Counted from the stretch's first letter, positions 36,217 through 46,620 are shown. The stretch is DNA of 64,000 nucleotides from Chloroflexales bacterium ZM16-3 (GCA_004138175.2 RYFE02000017.1:34754-98753); one strand, 5' to 3'. Numbers and translations are program-made. Notes: generated by a model from the letters alone, not told the origin.

Positions 36217-36970
36217 ACCCGCCGACATTGCCGATCTCTGGCGCGACATGGACCGCGCCTGGGATGCGCTCGGCCTGGATAACCGCAACCCTGACCCGGC
36301 CCGGCTTGCGGCCTTCTACCACCACCCGGTCTGGGCGCAGAGCGGCGCTTTCGCCGAGACCGACCCGGTCTCGCGGGGGCACCGCGAGGCGATCATCGCC
36401 TGGATGCTCGATGCCGATACGCCCACGATCCTCGACTACGGCGGCGGCTATGGCGGGCTGGCGCGGATGATGGCGGCGGCCATGCCCGAGCGAAGCGTCA
36501 ATGTCTATGAGCCATTCCCCAGCCCAGAGGCTCTAAGCCGTGCGGCCGCATTCTCGAACCTGCGCTATATCGGAAAGCTAGAGGCCCGTTACAGCTGTGC
36601 CCTCTGCGTCGATGTACTAGAGCACGTGCCAGACCCGCTCGCGGTGCTGGCCGAGATCACCGCGCACCTGCGACCGGGCGGCTACCTGCTCGACGCCAGC
36701 AACTTCTACCCGCTGATCAGGTGTCATCTGCCAGACACCTTCTACCTGCGCTACAGCTTCCCGATCTTCGCCCAGCTGCTCGGCCTGCGCCGGGTGGGGC
36801 GGGTCGCTGGGAGCCACGCGACCGCCTATCAGAAGGTCGTCGATAACGCCCCGCGCTGGGGTCGTCTGCGGGCCGCTGAGGCCATCGCCCGTGCGATCTA
36901 TCCGGCCTTGCGCCAGTCCCACCAGATCTACCGGATAGCTCGGCGACGCCCCGCCGATGTGTCGCTGTAA
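36203..36970 (+). CDS. Class I SAM-dependent methyltransferase
   Basis: A 255-residue methyltransferase with N-terminal helices (PADIADLWRDMDRAW) before the SAM motif TILDYGGGYGGLARMMAAA. Further motifs: YSCALCVDVLEHVPDPLAVLAEI and HLRPGGYLLDASNFYPLI, the last of the Methyltransf_11 type. Substrate unknown. The start at 36203 overlaps the preceding gene by 14 bases in another frame; a GTG three bases earlier is possible. Its stop is one base before the next ATG. Confidence 0.85.
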   Translation: MQPHEPADIADLWRDMDRAWDALGLDNRNPDPARLAAFYHHPVWAQSGAFAETDPVSRGHREAIIAWMLDADTPTILDYGGGYGGLARMMAAAMPERSVNVYEPFPSPEALSRAAAFSNLRYIGKLEARYSCALCVDVLEHVPDPLAVLAEITAHLRPGGYLLDASNFYPLIRCHLPDTFYLRYSFPIFAQLLGLRRVGRVAGSHATAYQKVVDNAPRWGRLRAAEAIARAIYPALRQSHQIYRIARRRPADVSL

Positions 36971-36971
36971 C

Positions 36972-38207
36972 ATGCACATCGTCCTCCTCTCCGACCACGA
37001 GACGCGCGGGGGCGCGGCGATCGCAGCGGGCCGCCTGGCCGCCGGCCTGGTGTCCGCTGGCTGCCGGGTGACGCGGCTCTGCGCCTACCCCGACGGTCGG
37101 CCCCACCCCTGGGCCAGCGAGCGACTGGCCGCGCCGCTCTTCCCGCTGCGCCGTATGGCTCGTCGCGGGCTGCCCCTGAGCGCCCGCGCGGCCCTAGACG
37201 AGCTTGCCGTCACCTCGACCGACGCTGCGCTGCGCCGCGCCCTGGCCCGCCTGCGGCCCGATGTCGTCCACCTCCATAACCTGCACGGCGGCATCGGCGC
37301 CGGCTGGTCACCCCGGCTGCTCGCGGCTGCCGCCGAGCACGCCCCTGTGGCATGGACCTTCCACGACATGTGGGCCTTCACCGGGCGCTGCGCCTACAGC
37401 TACGGCTGCGAGAAGTTCATCACCGGCTGCGACGCGCAGTGTCCGACGCCGCGCCAGTACCCGGCCCTCCCGCCCTGCAAGATCGCCGGGGCGTGGCATC
37501 TGCGCCGACAGATCATCGCTGGGGCACCCCGTCTCGTCGGCGTGGCCCCCTCGCGCTGGATGTACGGCCATGCCACAGCCGGGATGTGGGCAGCGAGACG
37601 GGTAGATCATATCCCTAATGGCATCGACCTGGACACCTACGCCCCCGCCGATCCCGCCGCCGCACGCCGCGCCCTCGGACTCCCCGTAAGCGGCCCGCTC
37701 GTGCTGGTGGCCATGCCGCACCTGGCCGACCCGCGCAAGGGCGCGGATCTGCTCAGCGCCCTGGCTACCGCCCCCGGCCCGCGCCCCCTGCGCCTGATCA
37801 CTATGGGCGCGGGCACCCTGCCCGCATCCGGCGCAGGCGTCGAGATCCTGCCCCTCGGATATGTGGCCGCCGAGGCCCGCCGCGCTCTGGCCTACAGCGC
37901 TGCCGACCTGCTGCTCCACGCCGCGCCCCAGGACAACCTGCCGCTCACCGTGATCGAGGCCATGGCCTGCGGCACGCCCACGGTGGCCATGCCCGTGGGC
38001 GGCCTGCCCGAACTCGTGCGCCCCGGCGTCACCGGCTGGCTCGCCGACGATCACACGCCCCAGGCGCTGGCCGACACCCTCGCCACAGCCCTCGCCGACC
38101 TCGCCGCCGGCGCGAACCTACGCGGCTCCTGCCGCGCCGTGGCCGTAGCCGAGTACGAGATCAGCCTGTTCGTTGCGCGGCACCTGAACCTCTACCAGCA
38201 GCTGTAA
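36972..38207 (+). CDS. Glycosyltransferase family 4 (WcaC-like)
   Basis: A 411-residue GT-B retaining transferase. The N-terminal domain starts MHIVLLSDHETRGGAAIAAGRLAAGL and contains VVHLHNLHG and the Cys-rich TFHDMWAFTGRCAYSYGCEKF followed by TGCDAQCP, diagnostic for WcaC-type colanic-acid-like transferases. The C-terminal GT4 domain has IPNGIDLDTYAP, LHAAPQDNLPLTVIEAMACGTP and PVGGLPELV (the E-x7-E motif region). It is the last gene of the coupled block that began at 33975. Confidence 0.92.
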   Translation: MHIVLLSDHETRGGAAIAAGRLAAGLVSAGCRVTRLCAYPDGRPHPWASERLAAPLFPLRRMARRGLPLSARAALDELAVTSTDAALRRALARLRPDVVHLHNLHGGIGAGWSPRLLAAAAEHAPVAWTFHDMWAFTGRCAYSYGCEKFITGCDAQCPTPRQYPALPPCKIAGAWHLRRQIIAGAPRLVGVAPSRWMYGHATAGMWAARRVDHIPNGIDLDTYAPADPAAARRALGLPVSGPLVLVAMPHLADPRKGADLLSALATAPGPRPLRLITMGAGTLPASGAGVEILPLGYVAAEARRALAYSAADLLLHAAPQDNLPLTVIEAMACGTPTVAMPVGGLPELVRPGVTGWLADDHTPQALADTLATALADLAAGANLRGSCRAVAVAEYEISLFVARHLNLYQQL

Positions 38208-38283
38208 CCTGCGCGCCCCGCCGCGCATCAAAAGCGCGGATGCTCTGTACCCTGTACCCTGTACCCTGGAGAACCATCACCCT

Positions 38284-38493
38284 ATGCCGCTCTACGAGTA
38301 CCAGTGCCCCGACTGCGATGCGCGCTTTGATCGCCTGATCCGCAGCAGCGACTCGGCCCCCAAGATCATCTGCCCGACCTGTGGCGGCGAGCGGCCCGAG
38401 CGACTGCTCTCCATGTTCGCCACATCTGGCCCTCGGTCGGCCTCCTCCTCTTCCTCCTCCGCATCCGCCCCCGCCTGCGGCCCGGTTGGCTGA
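38284..38493 (+). CDS. FmdB-family zinc-ribbon protein
   Basis: A 69-residue protein. The N-terminal zinc ribbon has four Cys in two CxxC pairs (YQCPDCD and ICPTCGG) as in FmdB-type putative regulatory proteins. The remainder is a Ser/Ala-rich low-complexity tail. The function is not established. It follows the glycosyltransferase by about 75 bases, a gap that contains four direct ACCCTGT words, and is followed by a strong terminator hairpin. Confidence 0.9.
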   Translation: MPLYEYQCPDCDARFDRLIRSSDSAPKIICPTCGGERPERLLSMFATSGPRSASSSSSSASAPACGPVG

Positions 38494-38530
38494 GGGTTCA
38501 AGCCGCGGCCGTGAGCCGCGTGAAAACAAG

Positions 38531-38573
38531 GACGATGCGAGGCCCGTGGCATAGCCACGGGCCTCGCATCGTC
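38531..38573 (+). terminator. Terminator hairpin after the FmdB gene
   Basis: A perfect 19-bp stem (GACGATGCGAGGCCCGTGG with its complement) and a five-base loop lie 38 bases past the stop. Only TT follows, so it may act without a full T-run. Confidence 0.65.
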
Positions 38574-38592
38574 TTCGTGTGAGGCCGGGCGC

Positions 38593-38598
38593 TATAAT
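38593..38598 (+). promoter_or_regulatory. -10 element TATAAT, leaderless position
   Basis: A perfect TATAAT ends seven bases before the ATG at 38605, so the transcript would start at the start codon. No strong -35 is seen. Confidence 0.5.
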
Positions 38599-38604
38599 AC
38601 GGCC

Positions 38605-39630
38605 ATGAACATCTCCCTTGCCAGCGAATTCCCGCTCTGGGCCGACTACGGCCCCGTCGAGGATGCGCCCGCGCCGGTGATCGGCGACCCCGCCATGCCC
38701 CTCGTCAGCGTGGTGACGCCCTCGCTCAACCAGGGCCGCTACCTGCGGGCTACCATCGAGAGCGTGCTCAGCCAGGGCTACCCCAACCTGGAGTATATCG
38801 TCATCGACGGCGGCAGCGCCGACGAGAGCCTGGGCGTGCTGCGCGACTATGCGGGCGAGCCGCGCATGCGCTGGCTGAGCGGGCCGGACCGGGGCCAGAG
38901 CGACGCGATCAATAAGGGCTGGGCCCGCTGCCGGGGCCAGATCCTGGCATGGCTAAACAGCGACGACACCTACCTCCCCGGCGCGATTGCGGGCCAGGTG
39001 CGCGAGCTTCTGTCCGCCCCAGAGGCCGGCGCGGTCTACGCCGACGCCCAGTACACCGACGCCGACGGACGCCCGCTCACCCGCCTCTATGGTCGCCCCT
39101 ACTCGCCCGCAGCACTGCTGCGCCTAGAGATCCCCGCCCAGCCGACGGTCTTCCTACGCCGCGATCTGGTGTCCCAGATTGGCCCGCTCAGCCTCGTTCG
39201 CCGCTACAGCCTGGATAGCGACTACTGGGCGCGGGCCGCCCGTGTCGCCCCCTTCCGCCAAGCCCACGCCCTAGTGGCCACCTACCGCCTCCACCCCGAC
39301 TCGAAGACCGTCGGACAGTTCGCCGGCTTCTACCGCGAGTGGCTGGAGGTGGCCGAGAGCTTCTTCGCCGAACCTGGCCTGCCCGCCGACCTGCGCGCCG
39401 CCCGAGGCCCGGTGCTCGCCGATATCTACGCCGCCATGGCCAACCTGGAGGCCGGCGGGGGCGGCCGCGCAGCCGACGCCCTGCGCTACCTGGCCTACGC
39501 CCTGCACATCGGCGGGCCGCGCCCCCGCATGCTCAAGCTGCCTCTAGCCCTGGCCGAGCGCCGCCTACCCCTCGGCCTCGCCGCCCGCGCCAGCGAGCTA
39601 TGGGGACGTCTGCGTCGGGGCGGTGCCTAA
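38605..39630 (+). CDS. Glycosyltransferase family 2
   Basis: A 341-residue inverting GT-A transferase. LVSVVTPSLNQGRYLRATIESVLSQGYPNLEYIVIDGGSADES is the classic GT2 start; DRGQSDAINKGWARCRGQILAWLNSDDTYLPGAI holds the DD-containing nucleotide-sugar site (NSDD), and YSLDSDYWARAA follows. The C-terminal 80 residues are helical and basic. Transcription probably starts at its ATG (TATAAT seven bases upstream), separately from the block before the terminator at 38531. Confidence 0.93.
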   Translation: MNISLASEFPLWADYGPVEDAPAPVIGDPAMPLVSVVTPSLNQGRYLRATIESVLSQGYPNLEYIVIDGGSADESLGVLRDYAGEPRMRWLSGPDRGQSDAINKGWARCRGQILAWLNSDDTYLPGAIAGQVRELLSAPEAGAVYADAQYTDADGRPLTRLYGRPYSPAALLRLEIPAQPTVFLRRDLVSQIGPLSLVRRYSLDSDYWARAARVAPFRQAHALVATYRLHPDSKTVGQFAGFYREWLEVAESFFAEPGLPADLRAARGPVLADIYAAMANLEAGGGGRAADALRYLAYALHIGGPRPRMLKLPLALAERRLPLGLAARASELWGRLRRGGA

Positions 39631-39720
39631 AACAAGGTTTCAGGCAACAAGTGGCAGGTGGCAGGTGGCAGGAGTTGCGCATTGGGATACCTTGCGCTAT
39701 ACCAAATGACGCTCTATCTA

Positions 39721-39729
39721 TGCTATTAT
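39721..39729 (+). promoter_or_regulatory. Extended -10 (TGC-TATTAT)
   Basis: Identical to the element at 1852. It lies about 105 bases before the start at 39834. The gap 39631-39833 also has four GGCAGGTGGCA-type words. Confidence 0.4.
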
Positions 39730-39833
39730 CACGGTAGACCAGAGTTCACAGGTGCATTACAGTTTACCGCCGGACAGCCCTCCCCCTGCGCTACTGCCTA
39801 TTATCAGACACTGACACACCCTATGGAGTTCAC

Positions 39834-41801
39834 ATGCACCGCACCCTCCCGCTCGCACTACTGATCTTCACCCTACTGCTCACCGCATCACCGACGGCGG
39901 CCGCGCCCACCGCCCAACAGCAGGAAATCTGCTTCCCCGATATCCCCGGAATCTCCAACTGCATCGCGCCGGAGTTCAGCAGCTACTGGCAGGGCAACGG
40001 CGGTCTGCCCGTCTTTGGCTACCCCCTTGGCCCACGTGCGCTGGGTACGCCCGAGGCCGGTGCCGATCAGCTCTATATGCAGTGGACCGAGCGCAACCGG
40101 ATGGAATCACACCCCGACGCACCGCCGGAATACCAGGTGCAACTCGGGCGCATGGGCGCCGAGCGGCTCGCCCAGATCGGGCGTGACCCGACCACCGAGC
40201 TAGTCGAGGATGGCCCCAAAGATGGGTGCCTCTGGTTCGCCGAGACGCGCCACAATGTCTGCGACCAGGCCAACGGGCTGGGATTCCGCAGCTACTGGGA
40301 GGGCCACGGCCTAAAGATCGACGGCATGAGCGCCTACCAGCGCTCACTGGCCCTCTTCGGCCTGCCGCTCACATCGGCCCAGGCCGAGCAGTCGGCTGAC
40401 GGCGAGCCGATCATCACCCAGTGGTTCGAGCGCGCCCGCTTCGAGTGGCACCCCGACAAGCCCGCCGAGTTCCGCGTGCTGCTCGGCCTGCTCGGCAGCG
40501 AGCTACAGGGCGCCGCGCCGCCAGCGACCGCAACCGCAGCCACGCCCATCATGGGCGTCGAGATCAGCCAGGGCAGCGTCGCCCAGGTCGCCGGGCGACT
40601 CGGCGAGCTCGGCATCGGCCAGGTGCGCTACAACGGGATCCGCTGGTCGGATGTTGAGCAGCAGCCGGGGCAGCGCCTGTGGGAGAACCTCGCCGGTGTC
40701 GAGTCCGAGCTGACCGCGATCAGCGCGGCCGGGGCCGCCCCAATGGTGATCGTGCGCAGCACACCCGTGTGGGCCAGGCAGGTGCCAAAGAGCGCCTGCG
40801 GCCCGATCAAGGCCGACGCCCTCCCCAGCTTTGCCACCTTTATGGGCGAGCTCGCCGCCCGCTACAGCCAGCCGCCCTACAATGTACACCAGTGGGAGCT
40901 CGGCAACGAGCCGGATGTCGACCCGGGCCTGGTCGGGGGCGACGGGCCCTTCGGATGCTGGGGCGATGTGCGGCGGGCCGACTACGGCGGCGCGGGGTAT
41001 GCCGCCATGCTTAAGGCGGTCTACCCGGCGATCAAGGCGGCTGACCCGCAGGCCCAGGTGATCATCGGTGGCCTGCTTATGGACTGCGACCCGACCCAGG
41101 ACACCTCGCCGCCATGTCTGCCGGGCCGGTTTTTCGAGGGTGTCCTGGCGGCCGACGGCGGCCACTACTTTGATGTCGTGGCCTATCATAGCTACCCCTA
41201 CTGGCAGACGCAGCGGATCGACTGGGACTCCCAGTACCCCAAGTGGGCCCACCGCGGCGGCGTGATGCTCGGCAAGCTCCAGTTCCTGCGCGAAGTGATG
41301 CAGCGCTACGGCATCAGCAAGCCGGTGATGATGAATGAGGGCGGCCTGCTCTGCTATCGCAACCACCCATCCTGCGGGCCGGGCGGGTTCTACACAGATC
41401 AGGCCAACTATCTGGTGCGGCTCTACGCCCGCACTGCGGCCAACGGCCTGACGGGGTCGATCTGGTATACGCTCAACGGCCCCGGCTGGCAGGAGGGTGC
41501 CCTGCTCGATGCAAGCCAGCAGCCGCGACCGGCCTTCCAGGCATACAAGTTCATGTCCAGCACCCTCAAAGGCGCATCGTATGTATCAGGCGGCGTCGAT
41601 GGTGTTGTCGAGCAGCACAGCTTTCGCAAGGGAGACCGCAGCTACACGATCTACTGGACGAACGATAACAGCAGCGCCACCCTCCCGCTTCCCTCTGGGG
41701 CACAGGTTATCTACACCTTCCTCGGTGACGCAGCTTCCCCAGATAGTTTGGGGACTGTTACGTTCAGCTTCGATCCAGTAGTGGTAGAATCCATACGATA
41801 G
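39834..41801 (+). CDS. Secreted glycoside-hydrolase-fold protein with N-terminal repeats
   Basis: A 655-residue exported protein. After the signal peptide (about 1-24) there are two related repeats of about 90 residues (EFSSYWQGNGGLPVFGYPLGP; LGFRSYWEGHGLKIDG...LALFGLPLT), each with an MQWTERNRMESHPD / TQWFERARFEWHPD motif, a module common in exported Chloroflexota proteins. From about residue 240 a (beta/alpha)8 barrel of clan GH-A follows: acid/base Glu in QWELGNEPDVDPG and likely nucleophile Glu in VMMNEGGLLC. The family is GH39/GH5-like. It may trim or release the polysaccharide, an inference from the location. A related protein is at 44574. Confidence 0.83.
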   Translation: MHRTLPLALLIFTLLLTASPTAAAPTAQQQEICFPDIPGISNCIAPEFSSYWQGNGGLPVFGYPLGPRALGTPEAGADQLYMQWTERNRMESHPDAPPEYQVQLGRMGAERLAQIGRDPTTELVEDGPKDGCLWFAETRHNVCDQANGLGFRSYWEGHGLKIDGMSAYQRSLALFGLPLTSAQAEQSADGEPIITQWFERARFEWHPDKPAEFRVLLGLLGSELQGAAPPATATAATPIMGVEISQGSVAQVAGRLGELGIGQVRYNGIRWSDVEQQPGQRLWENLAGVESELTAISAAGAAPMVIVRSTPVWARQVPKSACGPIKADALPSFATFMGELAARYSQPPYNVHQWELGNEPDVDPGLVGGDGPFGCWGDVRRADYGGAGYAAMLKAVYPAIKAADPQAQVIIGGLLMDCDPTQDTSPPCLPGRFFEGVLAADGGHYFDVVAYHSYPYWQTQRIDWDSQYPKWAHRGGVMLGKLQFLREVMQRYGISKPVMMNEGGLLCYRNHPSCGPGGFYTDQANYLVRLYARTAANGLTGSIWYTLNGPGWQEGALLDASQQPRPAFQAYKFMSSTLKGASYVSGGVDGVVEQHSFRKGDRSYTIYWTNDNSSATLPLPSGAQVIYTFLGDAASPDSLGTVTFSFDPVVVESIR

Positions 41802-41850
41802 GCAGACAAGATCGGTAGAGAGACGAATACAGCATAGAGACTAGGGTCAT

Positions 41851-41881
41851 GATGAAGCGCCCCGGTGACGGAGCGCTTCAT
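41851..41881 (+). terminator. Hairpin after the GH-fold gene
   Basis: GATGAAGCGC(C) and (G)GAGCGCTTCATC form a stem of about 11 bp around CCGGTGAC, 50 bases past the stop. Confidence 0.55.
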
Positions 41882-42001
41882 CTGTCGGTCGTGCATGGCC
41901 ACGCTGCATGATCACCACAGCGTAGACCTACATCTGGCAGTGTTCGCACGGTACCCCAGGACGTAACAGGCTCGAAGCTCGCGCCACCGCCAGGGCCGTA
42001 G

Positions 42002-43048
<1,047 letters not shown>

Positions 43049-43088
43049 GGGAAAGAATCTACTGCGAGCGGGCGAAAAAGGTGACAAC

Positions 43089-44384
43089 ATGGTAGCAACG
43101 ACAGCGTTAATAGAGCGACTCAACCGGCGCGAGGCGCAGGTAGCAATCATTGGGCTCGGCTATGTGGGCTTACCGCTGGCGGTGGTCTTCGCCGAGGCCG
43201 GCTTTCACGTCGTCGGCATCGATCTTGACCCGCGCAAGATTGATGCGATTGGCCGCGGCGAGTCCTATATCGAGGATATCCCGACAGAGCGACTGGCCCC
43301 GCTGACCCACGCGGGACGCCTGACTGCGACAAGCGACTTCGCCGCCCTGCGCGAGTGCGACGCCGTCAGCATCTGTGTGCCGACCCCACTGAATAAGACC
43401 GGCGACCCCGACATCTCCTATATCATCTCCGCCGCCGAGCAGATCGCGCTGCACCTGCACGCCGGCCTGCTGATTGTGCTAGAGAGCACCACCTACCCCG
43501 GCACCACGACCGAGGTCATCCTGCCGCGCCTGAGCGCCCACGAGTCCAACCTGCGCGTCGGCGAGGACTTCTTCCTCTGCTTCTCGCCCGAGCGGGTTGA
43601 CCCCGGCCGCACCGACTGGACAACGGCGAACACGCCAAAGGTGATGGGCGGGGTAACGCCGCAGTGCCTCCAGGCCGGAGTCGCCCTCTACAGCGCGGCG
43701 ATCGCCACCGTCGTGCCGGTCTCCTCAACCGAGGCGGCCGAGATGACCAAGCTGCTGGAGAACACCTTCCGCGCCGTGAATATCGGCATGGTCAACGAGG
43801 TGCTGCTCATGTGTGAGCGCCTCGGCCTCGATGCCTGGGAGGTGATCGACGCCGCCGCGACCAAGCCCTTCGGCTTTATGAAGTTCACGCCGGGGCCGGG
43901 GCTCGGCGGGCACTGCATCCCGATCGACCCGCTCTACCTCTCGTGGAAGATGCGCACGCTCAACTACCGCGCCCAGTTCATCGAGCTGGCCAGCGAGATC
44001 AACACCGCTATGCCGCGCCACTGGGCGAATAAGGTGCAGGACGCGCTCAACGATGTGGGTAAGTCGGTTAAGGGCAGCCATGTGCTCGTGCTCGGCGTGG
44101 CCTACAAGAAGGATGTCAGCGACATGCGCGAGTCGCCGGCGATCGACATCATCCACCTGCTCCAGGAGAAGGGCGCCGCCGTGAGCTACCACGACCCGCA
44201 CGTGCCCTCGTTACACTACGAGGGCATGGCTATGGAGTGCGTGGCCGACCTGGACGCCGCCCTGACAAGCGCCGACTGTGTCGTTGTCGCGACAGACCAC
44301 TCGGCCTATGACTGGCCAGCGATCAGCGAACAGGCCCGGCTTATTGTGGATACGCGGCGGGCCGTGCGGCGCGCTGCACTGTGA
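43089..44384 (+). CDS. UDP-N-acetylhexosamine (nucleotide-sugar) dehydrogenase, WecC/WbpA/TviB family
   Basis: Oxidises C6 of a UDP-HexNAc or similar sugar to the uronate with two NAD. The 431-residue protein has the Rossmann motif GLGYVG at 22-27, STTYPGTTTEVI, FSPERVDPGR, the linker ENTFRAVNIGMVNE, and catalytic Cys276 in GGHCIPIDP. The C-terminal domain includes GVAYKKDVSDMRESPA. The start at 43089 matches family length; upstream codons are not conserved. Two decayed copies of its gene lie at 47072 and 47578, so the locus has had repeated duplications. Confidence 0.94.
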   Translation: MVATTALIERLNRREAQVAIIGLGYVGLPLAVVFAEAGFHVVGIDLDPRKIDAIGRGESYIEDIPTERLAPLTHAGRLTATSDFAALRECDAVSICVPTPLNKTGDPDISYIISAAEQIALHLHAGLLIVLESTTYPGTTTEVILPRLSAHESNLRVGEDFFLCFSPERVDPGRTDWTTANTPKVMGGVTPQCLQAGVALYSAAIATVVPVSSTEAAEMTKLLENTFRAVNIGMVNEVLLMCERLGLDAWEVIDAAATKPFGFMKFTPGPGLGGHCIPIDPLYLSWKMRTLNYRAQFIELASEINTAMPRHWANKVQDALNDVGKSVKGSHVLVLGVAYKKDVSDMRESPAIDIIHLLQEKGAAVSYHDPHVPSLHYEGMAMECVADLDAALTSADCVVVATDHSAYDWPAISEQARLIVDTRRAVRRAAL

Positions 44385-44573
44385 GAGCACATCCAGCACA
44401 CCCTGGCCAAGCCTCAGCGTCTGCTTCATGCCGGTAATCGTCGAGACCGTCCCGTAGCGCGTTTTTTCATGGAGTGGTACACCCGACGAAAACTGCGGCA
44501 TCCAGATATAGAGAGGGTCTCGGGGAGGACTTCGCCCTCCCTGGCCCTCCTCCAGCATCCCCCCCCACACCCT

Positions 44574-45956
44574 ATGCGCATTTACCGCCTTGCTCTGACA
44601 GCTAGCATCATTCTTCTGGCCCTCGGAATGGCCCCTACAGCAGCCCCGGCCCAAAATACTGCGGCAACCACCCAACTGTTCCTTCCGCTGGTGAGCACCT
44701 CGGCCACCGATTCGATCTTCGGCATCGAGATGGCGCGGCTCGATGCCGCCAATGGCCTCGGCCTGGTGACAACCTCGGGGACGGTATGGGTGCGCCGCAA
44801 CGCCCTGCGCTGGCGCGATATCGAGCCGGTGCGCGGCGGCGGGTACACCTGGGACAATCCCCAGGTGCAGGTGATCGAGCAGGAGTTGATCCGGGCTAAC
44901 GAACTCGGCTTGCGCGTAATCCTGATCGTGCGCGGTAGCCCGACCTGGGCCGTAGCACCCTACGACTCCGGCTGCGCACCGATCAACCCCGCCGCCTACG
45001 CCGACTTCGCCCGCTTTATGGCCGCCCTGGTGCAGCGCTACAGCGCCCAGCCCTATGGCGTGCGCTACTGGGAGATCGGCAACGAGCCCGACGCTCCCAT
45101 AAGCCCGGATAACGTCTACGGCTGCTGGGGCCAGCAAGACGACCCCTACTACGGCGGGCAGGCATATGGCGAGATGATCAAGGTCGTCGTCCCGGCGATG
45201 AAGGCGGTCAACCCCGCGATCAAGATCCTCAACGGAGGCCTGCTCCTGGATCACCCGTACATCGAAGGTGATCCCAGCACGAACGCTGGCCGCTTTTTCG
45301 AGGGCATATTGACCACCAGTGCCGGTCGCTACCTCGACATCATCTCGTTCCACACCTATTTCTACTACAACCTCCCTGGGCAGCCGACGCATGGCCCCAG
45401 CATCGACTGGCGCGTGGCCTACCTACGCGATCTCTTGCGCCGCTATCAACTCCCCGAGATGCCCATGATCCGCAGCGAGACAGCGCTGCTCTGCTACGAT
45501 GTCACCCCCGAGTGCCGCTGGGCCCAGGCCGATAGCGTTGGGCGCATGTTCGCCCGCAGCGCCCGCGACGGCATGCTTGCCACAGTCTGGTATGTTTATG
45601 ACAATGATAGTTTTCACAATACGGCCATGATTGAGCCGGGCAGCATCTGGGTGCCGCGCCCCACCTACTTCGCCTACCGCCACGCGGCCAGCCTGCTCAG
45701 CGGCTCCCGCTACGTCGGCCCGATACCCGGCCTGTCAGCTGCCGCAGAGGGCTACCTGTTCACCCGCGGCACCCAGCAGATCTATATCTACTGGACGGAT
45801 GCGACTTACGACATCGACTTCAGCATCCCGGCCCCCGCCGGGGCCAGCATCGAATGCACGATCCGCGACGGCGGGCCAGTGCCCTGCGCGGCCGCCGACG
45901 GAAGCCTCTCCCTCACCGCCAAGACAAGCCCGGCCTTCGTGACCATCAACCCATAA
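44574..45956 (+). CDS. Secreted glycoside-hydrolase-fold protein
   Basis: A 460-residue exported protein with a signal peptide (LALTASIILLALGMAPTAAPAQ) and a GH-A TIM barrel. RVILIVRGSPTWAV, RYWEIGNEPDAPIS (acid/base Glu), LNGGLLLD and MIRSETALLCYD (likely nucleophile Glu) follow the layout of the larger protein at 39834, with which it is clearly homologous over the barrel. A small C-terminal beta domain ends VTINP. The upstream leader has a small GGGAGG/CCCTCC hairpin. Likely a wall or polysaccharide-active enzyme; no activity can be assigned from sequence. Confidence 0.83.
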   Translation: MRIYRLALTASIILLALGMAPTAAPAQNTAATTQLFLPLVSTSATDSIFGIEMARLDAANGLGLVTTSGTVWVRRNALRWRDIEPVRGGGYTWDNPQVQVIEQELIRANELGLRVILIVRGSPTWAVAPYDSGCAPINPAAYADFARFMAALVQRYSAQPYGVRYWEIGNEPDAPISPDNVYGCWGQQDDPYYGGQAYGEMIKVVVPAMKAVNPAIKILNGGLLLDHPYIEGDPSTNAGRFFEGILTTSAGRYLDIISFHTYFYYNLPGQPTHGPSIDWRVAYLRDLLRRYQLPEMPMIRSETALLCYDVTPECRWAQADSVGRMFARSARDGMLATVWYVYDNDSFHNTAMIEPGSIWVPRPTYFAYRHAASLLSGSRYVGPIPGLSAAAEGYLFTRGTQQIYIYWTDATYDIDFSIPAPAGASIECTIRDGGPVPCAAADGSLSLTAKTSPAFVTINP

Positions 45957-45958
45957 TA

Positions 45959-46073
45959 TGCAGTAGCGCAGAAGTAACCCTGTCACCCTGAGCGAAGCGA
46001 AGGGTCCCGGCCGGGATTCTTCGCTTCGCTCAGAATGACAGGACGCTTCACAGCGTTCCTTCTGCGGTATTGC
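45959..46073. repeat. MITE-like palindrome, copy 2
   Basis: Imperfect inverted ends (GCAGTAGCGCAGAAG left; CTTCTGCGGTATTGC right) surround CTGAGCGAAGCGAAGG...CTTCGCTTCGCTCAG. A 21-base direct repeat (ATAATATGCAGTAGCGCAGAA) occurs at both edges, 45953 and 46075. Confidence 0.85.
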
Positions 46074-46130
46074 CATAATATGCAGTAGCGCAGAAAATGT
46101 TCATGCGCGGGGGCGCACACCCCCGCGCCC

Positions 46131-46366
46131 CCGTTATCCTTCAACGCGCCCCATTTATCCTTCAACGCACCCCATTTATCCTTCAACGCACCCCGTTTAT
46201 CCTTCAACGCATCCCGTTTATCCTTCAACGCGCCCCCGTTATCCTTCAACGCACCCCATTTATCCTTCAACGCGCCCCGTTTATCCTTCAATGCACCCCG
46301 TTTATCCTTCAACGCGCCCCGTTTATCCTTCAACGCGCCCTCGTTATCCTTCAACGCACCCTTCGC
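46131..46366. repeat. 21-bp minisatellite, about 11 copies
   Basis: Eleven copies of a 21-bp unit containing ATCCTTCAACGC, with small substitutions between copies. Because 21 is a multiple of three, frames stay open on both strands (heptads such as ALKDKRG on the minus strand), but there is no ribosome-binding site and no stable end, so I do not call a gene. With the MITE at 45959 and the promoter at 46523 it fills the 45957-46620 gap. Confidence 0.9.
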
Positions 46367-46522
46367 ACCTTTCATAGACAACCGAATACAGATCTCCAGA
46401 AAACTAAGTATTGAGACACACATACACAGCAGGCCGATTAATTCGCAGATGTTAATGGAGATGCAATCATGTGTAGACGTATTTGCAACCAAATCCTAAT
46501 AGTGTAGCGCGTGCGATGGCCC

Positions 46523-46528
46523 TATAAT
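46523..46528 (+). promoter_or_regulatory. -10 element TATAAT
   Basis: A perfect TATAAT lies 93 bases before the start at 46621; the -35 is weak. Confidence 0.45.
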
Positions 46529-46620
46529 TACACCTGTTTAGGACGGCAATTGGGCAACTGGAGCGGATCCAGCGCCAACACACCAGCATCACAGTTTCAA
46601 TCAAACAAGGAGGTTCGTCC

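Noticed and set aside
46131..46366. CRISPR array
   Set aside because: Units are directly adjacent with no spacers and there are no cas genes.
45983..46492. Minus-strand frame of 169 codons with ALKDKRG heptads
   Set aside because: It is the minisatellite read through: starts on a TTG without ribosome-binding site, ends inside the MITE copy 2, and the opposite strand is equally open.
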